A stretch of DNA of 46,526 nt, taken from Spirochaetaceae bacterium (GTDB lineage Bacteria; Spirochaetota; Spirochaetia; SZUA-6; Bin103). The notes under the pieces were generated by a model. It saw nothing but the letters and a program-made list of their open reading frames with translations, made no database searches and had not been told where the DNA came from. Made by a program: the position numbers and the translations under genes. The stretch spans positions 30,962-77,487 of the forward strand of contig JAPPNY010000220.1 of assembly GCA_028818385.1 (NCBI GenBank). The letters are read 5' to 3'. This document shows positions 25,181-34,231 of this stretch, in pieces; position 1 is the stretch's first letter, and each line of letters opens with the position of its first letter.

Positions 25181-26365
25181 TCACGCTGTGGCGATGCGCT
25201 GCACTTCCGCTTCGAGGAGAAAGATCCGGCTGCGCTCACCGGATTCGGCCGGCACCGGCTTCCAGCCGTAGGGTGTGCGATCGTACACCAGGTAGATGCG
25301 ATTCGGTGAAACCTCGACGATCGCGGTATATGAGGTTGTCTGGCCCTTGGCGCTCGCCGGCTCGGGCCCCAGGATCCGATCCCTTTCGATGTGCAATGGT
25401 CTGTCAAGGGCGGTGTTGTGCCAATCCAATACGTCGATGGGGTGCCACTCGGCGGCTCTCTCATCGGTCGAGAGCCAGAGATAGACACCCGGTCGCCCGG
25501 TAGACAGCACGAGCACGTCGTTGTGCAGTCGACAGATCTGCGGCGCCACGCTCCACGCGGGAAGAACGTCGATTGCGGTCCAGCTACGACCGCCGTCTCT
25601 ACTGTAGGTGCGAGTGAGCCACTGGTCCGGCTGCTTCTGGTGTTGCCCGACCCGCATGACGGTCATCAGGTCGCCGTTTGGAAGTCTGACGAGACAGGGC
25701 TCGCCAAAACCCTCCAGGCCGCGTGGCGCATCGTCCGGGACGGCGACGGTAGACAGATACTGCCAGTGACGGCCCTCATCGCTGGAAACCACGGCCACGA
25801 CGGTCCATCGTTCGTCGCCACGGTATTTGAGACTCATCAAGCTCAGCCATGCACCGCCGTCGACGATCAGGATGTCGCTGAACCAGTTGATCGTGGTCCA
25901 TGAGGTCCGGCTCGACAGCCTCCAACGATCCACCTCTCTGGGGAATCCCTCCACGACCACGCGCCAGGGCTCGACCGCATAGCGCCTGCCGCCCTGGTCG
26001 TAGCACCAGTGGTGCGCGCGGAAGCTCTGCCCCTGTGGCGACGGGCCTGGTCTCAGGAAGGACGACGCGCCGACGATGCGACCGTCGGGCAGACTGATTC
26101 TCGGCTCGCCGCCGCCGTTGTGAAATCCATTCACGTCGTAGGCGAAATCGAACGTGCGGCCTTCGTCGATGGACAGGTAGACGGCCTGCGAATTGTGCTC
26201 GTTGTCGTGACGGTCTGCGTTCAGACTGTGGTTCAGCATGAGCTCGCCGGTATAGAACTTCAGCAAGTCCGGGTACCAGCAACGGCCTCTGGGCATCTCA
26301 GCCACGACGCGCGGCGTGCTCAGGATGACGCGCAGACCGTCTAGGGTGAGTTCCTGTTTTTCCAT
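25181..26365 (-). CDS. sialidase-superfamily BNR-repeat hydrolase
   Basis: This is a six-bladed beta-propeller protein of the sialidase superfamily (394 aa from the ATG). Asp-box repeats are visible as SIDEGRTF, SSDEGRHW and SRDGGRSW. The neighbouring GGGEPRISLPDG and GFGEPCLVRLPNGD segments are the usual inter-blade strands. It has no signal peptide. A TTG start at 26416 would overlap the upstream BNR gene by 4 bp, so the two genes are cotranscribed either way. Sialidase activity is a family guess: many BNR proteins act on other glycans, and I cannot confirm the arginine triad. Confidence 0.75.
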   Translation of the reverse strand: MEKQELTLDGLRVILSTPRVVAEMPRGRCWYPDLLKFYTGELMLNHSLNADRHDNEHNSQAVYLSIDEGRTFDFAYDVNGFHNGGGEPRISLPDGRIVGASSFLRPGPSPQGQSFRAHHWCYDQGGRRYAVEPWRVVVEGFPREVDRWRLSSRTSWTTINWFSDILIVDGGAWLSLMSLKYRGDERWTVVAVVSSDEGRHWQYLSTVAVPDDAPRGLEGFGEPCLVRLPNGDLMTVMRVGQHQKQPDQWLTRTYSRDGGRSWTAIDVLPAWSVAPQICRLHNDVLVLSTGRPGVYLWLSTDERAAEWHPIDVLDWHNTALDRPLHIERDRILGPEPASAKGQTTSYTAIVEVSPNRIYLVYDRTPYGWKPVPAESGERSRIFLLEAEVQRIATA

Positions 26366-26412
26366 CGTGAATGTCCGCGATTCCGGATACCGACTGCGCG
26401 TGTCAAGCGATG

Positions 26413-28461
26413 TCAAAGCCTCTCTGCCGTGATGTGCCGTCCGTACTTTTGTCGAACCTTGCGTGGCATCCTGTTGCCCTGGACGTCAAACTCATCGTCC
26501 GCGTAGGCGCAGTACAACGTATCCGAACCCGTCACGGCAAACTCGATGTGAGCGTTGCCGTAGCAATTGGCCGCGACGACCGTATGCGACCAGGCAAGCC
26601 CGGAACCGGTGAGATCGAAACTGACGCGGTCATCGGGGCGACCGTAGGAACATGCCAATACCCCGTTGGGCATCTGGCGGATTTGGGGGGCATTGCCGGT
26701 GGGAGTGGTGCGCACCGGGTACGACCACGTGCGGCCGTCGTCCCATGAGCGGCACACCCACAGGGGACCGTCGTCGCTGCCTCCGTTGCGCAGCAGGGCC
26801 ATGAGCGAGCCGTCATGCAGAGTCGTTACGCTCGGTTCGCAGAAACCCTCATCGCCGAGCTCGGGAAGTGCGGCTATGGTGCTGTAGTAATGCCAGTTCA
26901 GCCCTCCATCTTCGCTCCGCAGCAGCCAGGAGCGGTACTTGAACTGCCTGGGCCACTCCTGGGGGTATTTCAAATAGCCCCCGAACACCCGATAGTCGAA
27001 CCAGACGACGTCCTGCTGCAAGCTGCCGTACATCGGCACGAGGAGGGTGCCGTCGGATAGTCCGACGATGTTGAGGCCCCTGATGCTGCCGGGGCCGATC
27101 TCCTGGTTTCCCTCGTCCACGAGGTTCGTGGCGTCATCCATATGTATGGCGACATCCAGAACCTCGCGGGTGTGCCAGCCGTCCAGGCTCCGGCAAAGCC
27201 GCCCGCGGTAGAGACCGGGCCGGAGCTCCCGGCAGTTGGTGGCCATCACCAGTGTGGCTGGATCCTGCTCCCGGGACCAGGTCGACGGGTCAGCCGGTGT
27301 GGATGACTCCCACGATCCGCCTGCACCTCCCTGAAGGTTTGGACAGGGCGTCCAGGTGTTGCCATTGTCGGTGCTTCGATATTCGGAGCAGACAAGGGTG
27401 CCGTCCGGGAAACGCCGCAGGCGAGCGGTCGCTCCCGTGCCGATGGGAATCGGCTCGGAAACGGTGATGCGAAGCTGCCGCTCAGGCGCGAAATTGCTCT
27501 TCGCGTAGTTCCGTACGGTCACCGGTCGGTTGTCGGGCATGACCATCCGTGCCAGGAACGCGCTCCGCACCTCTTTCCGTGAATGGTAGAACCGGTGATC
27601 ATCGCTGATCGTGTCATGGGCCAGCTTGACGAGCAGCAGGTTCCAACCTTCCTTCAGTCCGACGGCATACTCGTCCAGATCCCATTGAGGATACCGATGT
27701 GGACCGGCATACATGCCGACCTCCCGGCCGTTCAGGAAGAGCTTGTAGCGGCCCTCACAGCTCGCCCGCAGCGTCATCCGGCGCATCCCGCCAGGGGCAT
27801 GTACGTATGCGGCGATGAAGTAGAACGAGTAGTCGTCCGGCAGAGCAGGCTGCCATGAGTCCTTCCGTGGCCAGCCTATCGCACTGTATCCCGCGTATCC
27901 GCCCATGCGCTGGCCGCAACGGGGGCAGCTCTTCGCTTCCATCTCCACCGTTTCGTCGCACCGCGGACAATGCGGCTCACGGGGGTTGCCGTCTCCGGTT
28001 TGCGACGGGTCCAGATTCACCCAATACGGCATGAGCGTGTCATCCCGTGTGTATGCTTCGATGGGCAGGTGAGCGTAACCCGGAGGCAGGACCGCCTTGG
28101 GAAAGTCCGGGTGCCGCGGCAGGTACCATTCGTGCAGCAGCGCGCACGGCACGATCCTCTCGGGGTAGCGCCAGTGGGTCCGGAGACAATAGGTTTCCCA
28201 TCGCATCCATGCGCCGTTCCTGACCATGTCGCGGGGATCGGACACCGGCTTGATGTCCGGCTTCAGGTTCGCCTCGTCCGGGACGGCCTCCTCGTTCAGA
28301 ACGGTGTCCCAGTCTCCGGACTCCGCGGCGGCCCGCGTTCCAGGAGCCATGGGGAACGGTCCATGAACATACCATTGACGCAGGAAGTTCTTCGATTGAA
28401 CATACCCGGATTCGTTCGGGTCTCCGGACGACAGGAAGTTCTCACAGAGAAACGCGTTCAA
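26413..28461 (-). CDS. sialidase-superfamily protein with N-terminal domain and embedded zinc ribbon
   Basis: This 682-residue protein has two parts. Residues 1-310 form an unusual N-terminal region with a beta-sandwich look (YKLFLNGREVGMY, GWNLLLVKLAHD). It is interrupted by a zinc ribbon with C165/C168 (CPRC) and C179/C182 (CPRC). Residues 320-682 are a BNR propeller with Asp-boxes STDNGNTW, SEDGGLNW and SWDDGRTW and the strand GFCEPSVTTLHDGS. No signal peptide is present, which suits an intracellular zinc-binding protein. It follows the binding-protein gene, separated by a strong hairpin, and overlaps or abuts the next BNR gene. Hydrolase function is likely but the substrate is unknown. 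Confidence 0.72.
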   Translation of the reverse strand: MNAFLCENFLSSGDPNESGYVQSKNFLRQWYVHGPFPMAPGTRAAAESGDWDTVLNEEAVPDEANLKPDIKPVSDPRDMVRNGAWMRWETYCLRTHWRYPERIVPCALLHEWYLPRHPDFPKAVLPPGYAHLPIEAYTRDDTLMPYWVNLDPSQTGDGNPREPHCPRCDETVEMEAKSCPRCGQRMGGYAGYSAIGWPRKDSWQPALPDDYSFYFIAAYVHAPGGMRRMTLRASCEGRYKLFLNGREVGMYAGPHRYPQWDLDEYAVGLKEGWNLLLVKLAHDTISDDHRFYHSRKEVRSAFLARMVMPDNRPVTVRNYAKSNFAPERQLRITVSEPIPIGTGATARLRRFPDGTLVCSEYRSTDNGNTWTPCPNLQGGAGGSWESSTPADPSTWSREQDPATLVMATNCRELRPGLYRGRLCRSLDGWHTREVLDVAIHMDDATNLVDEGNQEIGPGSIRGLNIVGLSDGTLLVPMYGSLQQDVVWFDYRVFGGYLKYPQEWPRQFKYRSWLLRSEDGGLNWHYYSTIAALPELGDEGFCEPSVTTLHDGSLMALLRNGGSDDGPLWVCRSWDDGRTWSYPVRTTPTGNAPQIRQMPNGVLACSYGRPDDRVSFDLTGSGLAWSHTVVAANCYGNAHIEFAVTGSDTLYCAYADDEFDVQGNRMPRKVRQKYGRHITAERL

Positions 28462-28491
28462 TTCGGTACCCTTCCGCTCTCTTAACGTGAC

Positions 28492-28523
28492 AGGGGTGCC
28501 CGATCACAGGATCGGACACCCCT
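28492..28523 (-). terminator. strong hairpin between binding-protein and BNR hydrolase genes
   Basis: A 14-position stem with one mismatch (AGGGGTG-CCCGATC against GATCGG-CACCCCT) closes an ACAG loop, 17 bp after the binding-protein stop. No clear T-run follows. The placement matches the hairpin after the other binding-protein gene, suggesting an expression-tuning element more than a full stop. Confidence 0.6.
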
Positions 28524-28540
28524 GGAATGATGCGATGCCG

Positions 28541-30088
28541 CTATTGGACTAGTGCCGCATAGCGGTCGTAGGCGGCGGAATAGATCTCGATCACCTCTTC
28601 GACACCCAGCTTCTTCAGTTCGTTCACGTAGTCATTCCATTCGCTGAGGGGCCGTTGCCCCGTGACGAACTGGATGACGTTCTCACTCGCATAGGTCTCG
28701 ATATCGGTCTGCAGCTGCTTGATACTGTCGAACTCATCGTCGGCGAACGTGAGAATCGGATGAGCCGGTCTGACCGTACCGCTGCCCTCCACATAGTCGA
28801 TGTCCGCCTCCCACAAGTCCAGGGCGAGCAGGTTCCCTCCGGCCTGCTTTATCCTTGCCCGGTTGAAGAAGACGGCCCTGGTCTGGAGTGCGCCCCGGAA
28901 AACGACCATGCCCTGTTCCTGTGCCCAGGTGCCCGCGTCGACCCCTTCCGGGATATCGAGGTAGCGCACGCCGTCATCGGTTCGTTCAGCCGTCTCTCCG
29001 ACGTTCCCGAACATGGTCCAAACGGAACCTTCTTCGGTGTACTGCCAATCGACAAAGGGCAGAATCCTGTCGACATGCTCGGTGTCGGCGCTGAGTTTCC
29101 AAATGCTCTCATTGACGTGGGTATAGTCGTCGGTGGTGTAGTAGCGGGTGCCATGGAATTTCGGAACGATGAACGAGATCCACCAACTGGACTCGTCCTC
29201 AGGAGTCCCGCCCAGCGATGTCTTCTGCCTGAATTGATCCACCGTGAAGAAGGCCTTGCCCGCTGCCATGTTCTCGCGCCACGGGTCCTCGTTCATGGTG
29301 AACCAATCAGGATGCATGAGGCCTTCGGCATAGTTCTTCGCCATGAATTCCACCATGAGACGGTAGGTCTCCTCCATGGGTCCGAATACGTACCTGTCTT
29401 CGAAACGATTCAGGTAGAAGCGGCGGTCGGTGCCGAAGATATAGAGATGCGAGCGCAGGCCCCTGCGCGTCACCCAGGGATGGCTGTCGGGATGGTCGTT
29501 CTTGAACATCTTGAATATCTCATAGAGGTCATCGAAGGTCTCTATGTCCGTCCGCGGATCTATCCCGTAGTCCGCCACCTTGGGTGATATCAGGGGTGCA
29601 TAGAAGAAGTAGGGGAACTCCGAAACCCACGGCGTGACGTACTGATGTCCGTCATTGGCCGTCATGGCCGCGTCCCACTCCTTGTACTCCGTTCGCAAAC
29701 GACTGATGTTCGGCATCATGTCGAACTTCGTATCGAGCGGAAACAGCACTCCTTGTGGTCCGTAATCCAGTGCCTCCAGCCTCGACATGATCGAGTTGCC
29801 ATACATTATATCGGGAACCTGGCGCGATGCGATCAGGGTTTGGAGCATCTTCTTGTCGCCATTGATTGGTTCGATAGTGGCATTCATCCGCTTACCGATG
29901 TCCTGGATGATGTACATGTCCGCGGCCAGGGGGATTCGTACGGGGCCGACCATCAACTGGATGACGGGCTTCTCTTCTTCCGCCATTTCGGTGGAAGCAC
30001 TCGCGAACAGGGGGTGAGTGGTTGCCAGGAGCAACAAGAGGACGACGCTCAGACTCGATGCGGCGTTTCTGCGCAGCGACTGCTGCAT
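28541..30088 (-). CDS. extracellular solute-binding protein, sugar ABC transporter (low-GC block)
   Basis: This is an LplA-like family 1 solute-binding protein (515 aa). The signal peptide spans about residues 1-32 (SSLSVVLLLLLATTHPLF, cleavage after ASA). The mature protein begins with an acidic stretch, then VIQLMVGPVRIPL and RMNATIEPINGDKKMLQTL. It ends with WNDYVNELKKLGVEEVIEIY, the common tail of this group. It presumably delivers substrate to the permease pair at the other end of the block, although it is on the opposite strand. A hairpin separates it from the downstream BNR genes. The ligand is unknown. Confidence 0.9.
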   Translation of the reverse strand: MQQSLRRNAASSLSVVLLLLLATTHPLFASASTEMAEEEKPVIQLMVGPVRIPLAADMYIIQDIGKRMNATIEPINGDKKMLQTLIASRQVPDIMYGNSIMSRLEALDYGPQGVLFPLDTKFDMMPNISRLRTEYKEWDAAMTANDGHQYVTPWVSEFPYFFYAPLISPKVADYGIDPRTDIETFDDLYEIFKMFKNDHPDSHPWVTRRGLRSHLYIFGTDRRFYLNRFEDRYVFGPMEETYRLMVEFMAKNYAEGLMHPDWFTMNEDPWRENMAAGKAFFTVDQFRQKTSLGGTPEDESSWWISFIVPKFHGTRYYTTDDYTHVNESIWKLSADTEHVDRILPFVDWQYTEEGSVWTMFGNVGETAERTDDGVRYLDIPEGVDAGTWAQEQGMVVFRGALQTRAVFFNRARIKQAGGNLLALDLWEADIDYVEGSGTVRPAHPILTFADDEFDSIKQLQTDIETYASENVIQFVTGQRPLSEWNDYVNELKKLGVEEVIEIYSAAYDRYAALVQ

Positions 30089-30164
30089 AATTCTACCCTC
30101 CAGTCAAGGACCCTACCGCCGTGGTTTGGTGCTGTCAATGGGGGAAGCAGCAATCTCCGTGGAC

Positions 30165-30998
30165 TCAGCCGCGCACGGCGACGAAGAACAGGCGGAGGAA
30201 GGGGTAGAGAGTGATGCCGTCGGGGCGCGGGGGGTAAGCGCTCCTGAGTCGCTCGCGGTACCGGTCGAGAAAGGTGGCGCGCTCCGCATCGCCGAGGCCG
30301 GTCAGGATCGGGCGCAGGCTGGTGGCGGCGACCCACTCCAGCACGGCGTCCGTCCCGGTGAGGGCGTGCTGGTACTCGGTGGTCCACACGTCGACGTGGG
30401 CGGCGTCCGTGGCCAGCAGGTCGTAGTAGAAGCCGGGATCGTGTAGCCCGCGGCTCGCCACGGCGCGTCTCAGCTCGGCGTCGCCCAGCGGCGAGCCCCC
30501 CGCGCCACCGTCGGCGAGCGTCTCGCGCATGAGGCGGTGCGAGGGCAGCTCCCAGCTCATCGGCGCCTGCACCGCCAGGCAGCCGCCCGGCGGCAGCAGC
30601 GACCAGAGGCGGCCGATCAGCGACCGATGGTCGGGCAGCCAGTGAATGACCGCGTTGGAGAAGAGCAGCGACGGAGCCTCCTCCGGCTTCCAGTCCGCAA
30701 GGTCGCCGTGTTGCCAGCGCACCCGCGACGGGGTGGCGCGCGCCTGCTCGAGCATCTGCGGCGAGTGGTCGATGCCCACGACGTCGGCGGCCGGCCAGCG
30801 GTCGGCAAGCATGCGGGTGACGTTGCCGGTGCCGCATCCGAGGTCGTAGATGCATGCGGGGTCCGCCAGCGGGATTCGCCCCATCAGGTCGACGGCGGGC
30901 CGTACGCGGTGGTCGGCGAACTTCAGGTACTGCCCGGGGTCCCACGACGCTCCCGCGATGTCGCGTGCGTGGGGCGTGTGCGGCTGGTCGGAGCGCAC
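30165..30998 (-). CDS. tam: trans-aconitate 2-methyltransferase
   Basis: This is a class I SAM-dependent methyltransferase (277 aa). It matches Tam, which methylates trans-aconitate, a by-product of citrate chemistry that inhibits aconitase. The N-terminal signature WDPGQYLKFADHRVRPAVDL is diagnostic. Motif I reads DLGCGTGNV at 52-60, followed by VVGIDHSPQML. SNAVIHWLPDH and the ending TLYPFLRLFFVAVRG also match. It returns to high G+C and so lies outside the low-GC block. It is 3 bp downstream of the MDR dehydrogenase gene and may be the last gene of that operon. Confidence 0.9.
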   Translation of the reverse strand: MRSDQPHTPHARDIAGASWDPGQYLKFADHRVRPAVDLMGRIPLADPACIYDLGCGTGNVTRMLADRWPAADVVGIDHSPQMLEQARATPSRVRWQHGDLADWKPEEAPSLLFSNAVIHWLPDHRSLIGRLWSLLPPGGCLAVQAPMSWELPSHRLMRETLADGGAGGSPLGDAELRRAVASRGLHDPGFYYDLLATDAAHVDVWTTEYQHALTGTDAVLEWVAATSLRPILTGLGDAERATFLDRYRERLRSAYPPRPDGITLYPFLRLFFVAVRG

Positions 30999-31001
30999 GG
31001 C

Positions 31002-32000
31002 TCAGTCCCAGTCGAACAGGATGCTCATCCAGCCCGCGGTGCCCTCCAGCACCTGCCGGTAGAGGCGTGGCGCCTGTTCCGGCCGGGCGACGTGACTGAT
31101 GAGAGGATCCACCACCAGCGCCCCCTGTGCGATCAGGCGCATGATCGCGCGGCGGTTGCGGCGCCGGGTCCAGGGGAACTTCGGATGGGCGGTGTCCTCC
31201 AGCCCGCGCCCGTAGACGCCGCGGATGTCCAGCTCGCGCCTCAGCAGCTCGGTCTGCAGACCCAGCTCGACCGTGCCGGGCGGACTGCCGACCAGGATGA
31301 CCTTGCCGCGGTCGCCCGCGGCCTGCATGGCCGGCACCAGCACGCCCGGATCGCGGGCCGCGTGGAAGACGCACTGCGCGCCGCCGCCGGTCAGGTCGCG
31401 GATCGCCGCGACCGGATCGTCCACCGACGCGTCGACGGTGTGCGTGGCGCCGCTGCCGCGCGCCAGCTCCAGCCTCCGCGCGTCGAGGTCGACGGCGATG
31501 ATGGGGTGCGCGCCCGAGATTCGGCACAGCGCGGTGGTGAGCTGGCCGACCACACCCTGGCCCAAGACGGCGACCGATTCGTCGATCTGCAGCTCGGCGC
31601 GCCGGATGCCGAGCAGCGCCACGTCGCCGAGCACGGCGAAGGTGGCCTGCTCGTCGCTAAGCTCCGCCGCGTCGTGCTCGATGGGCTGCAGCGACGAGCG
31701 CAGCTCGGACAGCCCCTGTTGCCCGGTGAGCCAGTGGCTGCCGTGGTTGCCGAATGCCAGCACCCGGTCGTGCACGCGGCAGACATCCACGCCGGGACCG
31801 CAGGCTTGCACGGTGCCGGCCAGGGTGTAGCCCAGCGGCCGGCGCCCGCCGCTCGCCGCGAGCAGGGCGTTCTTCTCGGATCCGGCGCTCACCTGGCTCC
31901 GCGCCACGCGCACCAGCACCTGGCCGGGGCCCGGCTCCGGGATTTCGAACGACTCGATCTCGACGTGGCCACCGACGGCCACCAGGCGGCGTCCTTCCAT
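31002..32000 (-). CDS. zinc-independent MDR-family dehydrogenase
   Basis: This is a medium-chain dehydrogenase/reductase (332 aa) with a GroES-like N-terminal domain and a Rossmann domain (VAVLGQGVVGQLTTAL near 140-155). The usual catalytic zinc ligands are missing: the Cys/His positions read SQVSAGSEK and LGYTLAGTV, and the structural four-Cys lobe is absent. It is therefore probably a zinc-free oxidoreductase acting on a sugar or polyol derivative. ATG 32000 overlaps the stop of the upstream BNR gene as TGATG, indicating translational coupling. An extension of the frame to 32081 lies inside that gene. Confidence 0.8.
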   Translation of the reverse strand: MEGRRLVAVGGHVEIESFEIPEPGPGQVLVRVARSQVSAGSEKNALLAASGGRRPLGYTLAGTVQACGPGVDVCRVHDRVLAFGNHGSHWLTGQQGLSELRSSLQPIEHDAAELSDEQATFAVLGDVALLGIRRAELQIDESVAVLGQGVVGQLTTALCRISGAHPIIAVDLDARRLELARGSGATHTVDASVDDPVAAIRDLTGGGAQCVFHAARDPGVLVPAMQAAGDRGKVILVGSPPGTVELGLQTELLRRELDIRGVYGRGLEDTAHPKFPWTRRRNRRAIMRLIAQGALVVDPLISHVARPEQAPRLYRQVLEGTAGWMSILFDWD

Positions 32001-33157
32001 CAGCCGAACAGGCGGTTGGGCCGGCTCCAGCGCACGCGGGCCAGCAGGGTCTCTCCCTGGTAGCCGCAAGTGGGCAGGCACTCCCCGACGGTGACGATCG
32101 ACTCGTCCGGAGAGACGGCCGTGGTGTGGAAGTTGCCCATGCGCGGCACGCCGTCCGGGCCGCTGATGCCGTCGCCCTTCATGGGCAGGACGACCCGCTC
32201 ACTGTCGCGCCGCAGGCACAGCCGGTCGCGGTCCACCTCCGCGACCCACAGCGGCGCGCGCCAGCGGAACACGTTGCGGTTCGCCTCGGTGCGACGCGTG
32301 TACACCAGGAAGAGCCGGTCGCCGTGCGGCAGCCAGCGCTGCTGCGTGGTGGACATGACCAGCGGCTCGCCGTCCTCCCAGCACCACGGGCGCAGCGGCT
32401 GCCAATGCAGGCCGTCGGCGGAGCCCGACACGTAGCCACGGTCGTCCTCCGCCCGCACGGTGAGGAAGAAGGTGTCGCCGATGCGGGTGACGCTCGGCTC
32501 CAACAGGCCGCGGCGGACCGGCAGCTCGTGGCGCGATCCCTGCTGGGCCACGCGCAGCTCGGCGCCGTCGAACGCGCAGCGCACCGTGCAGACATCGCGG
32601 TGGGTGCGTCCCAGGGGGCCGAAGGTCAGCGGCACGATCACGTCGCCGGCCCGCTCCCCGTCCCGGTGGTCCAGGGTCACCCGCTGCGAGCAGTTGCTGG
32701 TGTACATCGCCGAGGCTTCGGGTTCGTCCCACGGCATCCGCTTGCGCCCGCCCCAGCGGCCGGTCGCGGGGTCCAGGACCGAGTAGACGACGTGGCGCTC
32801 CCGGTCGGCCATCGTCAGCACGTCGTCGCGGTAGTAGACGTTGAACGCCAGCAGCAGCACGGTGCCGGTGGGCGCGTGGTACTCGGGCACGGCGTCGCAG
32901 ACGCCGTCCTCGATGCCGTCGTCACGCAGCCGGCGGCCGAGCTCGGGAATGGGCTCCGGCTCGCTCCAGGAGCGGCCGCCGTCCGTGGACGTCATCCAGT
33001 GGACGTGGCCGAACACGTCCGAACCGGAGATGCTCTGCCCGGTCATCACCAGCTTCGTGCCGCCGGCGTGCGGCACCGTGCACGCGCGCGGATGGAACCA
33101 CAAACGGCCCCCGTCGTACGTGCTGGAGATGACCTCGGTGGTGATCGACTCGATCAC
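32000..33157 (-). CDS. BNR-repeat sialidase-superfamily protein
   Basis: This is a propeller-fold protein of the sialidase superfamily (385 aa). A clear Asp-box STDGGRSWSEP lies at about 57-67, and a weaker SADGLHWQP further on. GLLEPSVTRIGDTFFL is the typical blade strand. There is no signal peptide. Its start overlaps the stop of the 2-hydroxyacid dehydrogenase gene by 4 bp, and its stop overlaps the MDR gene start, placing three genes in one coupled operon. The enzyme likely cleaves or binds a sugar whose product is handled by the two dehydrogenases. Sialic acid specificity is not established. Confidence 0.78.
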   Translation of the reverse strand: MIESITTEVISSTYDGGRLWFHPRACTVPHAGGTKLVMTGQSISGSDVFGHVHWMTSTDGGRSWSEPEPIPELGRRLRDDGIEDGVCDAVPEYHAPTGTVLLLAFNVYYRDDVLTMADRERHVVYSVLDPATGRWGGRKRMPWDEPEASAMYTSNCSQRVTLDHRDGERAGDVIVPLTFGPLGRTHRDVCTVRCAFDGAELRVAQQGSRHELPVRRGLLEPSVTRIGDTFFLTVRAEDDRGYVSGSADGLHWQPLRPWCWEDGEPLVMSTTQQRWLPHGDRLFLVYTRRTEANRNVFRWRAPLWVAEVDRDRLCLRRDSERVVLPMKGDGISGPDGVPRMGNFHTTAVSPDESIVTVGECLPTCGYQGETLLARVRWSRPNRLFG

Positions 33158-34185
33158 GTGGGCCTCGCGCGGGGGCGAATGACGTTGAGCAGCGGCTCGC
33201 CCGCTCCGAAGCGGCGCACGTTCTCGGCCACCATGTTGGCGATCTCATCCTGAAAGAACGGAGATTCCGGCGAGCAATGGGGCGACAGAAGCAGGTTCGG
33301 AGCGTCTCGCAGCGGGTCGTCGGCCGGCAGCGGTTCCGTCTGGAACACGTCGAGCGCGGCGCCGCCGATGCGTCCGGCGGCCAGCGCGGCGGCCAGCGCT
33401 CCCTGGTCCACCAGCCCCCCGCGCGCCATGTTGACCAGCACCGCCTGCGGCTTGCAGCGCCGCAGGAAGGCATCGTCGATCAGCCGTTCGGTCTGCCCGT
33501 CGAGCCGCAGGGCCAGGACGATGAAGTCCAGGTCGCCCAGCGCGCCATGGAGCTCGTCCCATCCGATCCAGCGGTCCGGCAACTCGCCCTCCGGGTCGCC
33601 GGTGCCGGGTGTCCGGTAGGTGAGCTGCTGCCGCCGGCCCCCGCGGCCGAGCGTGGCCACCACCCGCATGCCGAGCATGCGGCAGAGGCGTCCCACCTGC
33701 CGGCCGATCGCCCCGTAGCCCAGTATGCCGACCGTCCTGCCGTGCAGCACGGACGCCGACATTTCCGCCGCCCGGTCGCGGTGCCAGGTCCGGCCCTGCT
33801 CGTGCGCCAGGATGCGGCGGAACCGATGCCCGAAGAACAGCATCGCTCCCAGCGTCCACTCGGCGATCGGCACCGCGGCCGGGCCGCTGCCGTGACAGAC
33901 CTCCACGTCAGGGGAGCACACCAGCGCGTCCGGCAGGTCCTCGTGCCCGGCGTTGAGCGTCTGCACCCATCGCAGGCGCGGCGTGCGCGCGGGTTCCGGC
34001 AGCCAGCCGTTGCTGATCAGCCCGTCGAGCTCCGGCAGCAGGCCATCCGGCGGCGCATCCGTGAAGGTGCGCAACTCGACGCCGTCCGGGATGCCGCCGA
34101 GCGCGTCGCGGATGCCCGCCTCGCTGATCCGGTGGCGCGGGTTGAGCAGGGCGACCAGGCGAGGGGAGCGGCGCGGTTCGGACAT
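33154..34185 (-). CDS. D-2-hydroxyacid dehydrogenase
   Basis: This NAD-dependent 2-hydroxyacid dehydrogenase (343 aa) has the full Rossmann motif GYGAIG (156-161) and the catalytic triad R255 (NMARGGLVD), E284 (FQTEPLP) and H303 (LSPHCSPES). It contains a longer insert (about 183-208) than the paralogue at 7365. It is the first gene of a coupled operon and diverges from an enolase-superfamily gene across 46 bp. The pairing suggests that the dehydratase and dehydrogenase act on sugar-acid intermediates. Confidence 0.87.
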   Translation of the reverse strand: MSEPRRSPRLVALLNPRHRISEAGIRDALGGIPDGVELRTFTDAPPDGLLPELDGLISNGWLPEPARTPRLRWVQTLNAGHEDLPDALVCSPDVEVCHGSGPAAVPIAEWTLGAMLFFGHRFRRILAHEQGRTWHRDRAAEMSASVLHGRTVGILGYGAIGRQVGRLCRMLGMRVVATLGRGGRRQQLTYRTPGTGDPEGELPDRWIGWDELHGALGDLDFIVLALRLDGQTERLIDDAFLRRCKPQAVLVNMARGGLVDQGALAAALAAGRIGGAALDVFQTEPLPADDPLRDAPNLLLSPHCSPESPFFQDEIANMVAENVRRFGAGEPLLNVIRPRARPT

Positions 34186-34231
34186 GGGCGAGGTTATCCC
34201 CTCACCGGCGGCGTGCTGTAAAGTCGGCGCG

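Noticed and set aside
25181..28461. Calling the BNR proteins sialidases with certainty.
   Set aside because: Asp-boxes define the fold, not the substrate. The arginine triad could not be confirmed by eye and no sialic-acid catabolic genes (nanA, nanE, nanK) were seen.
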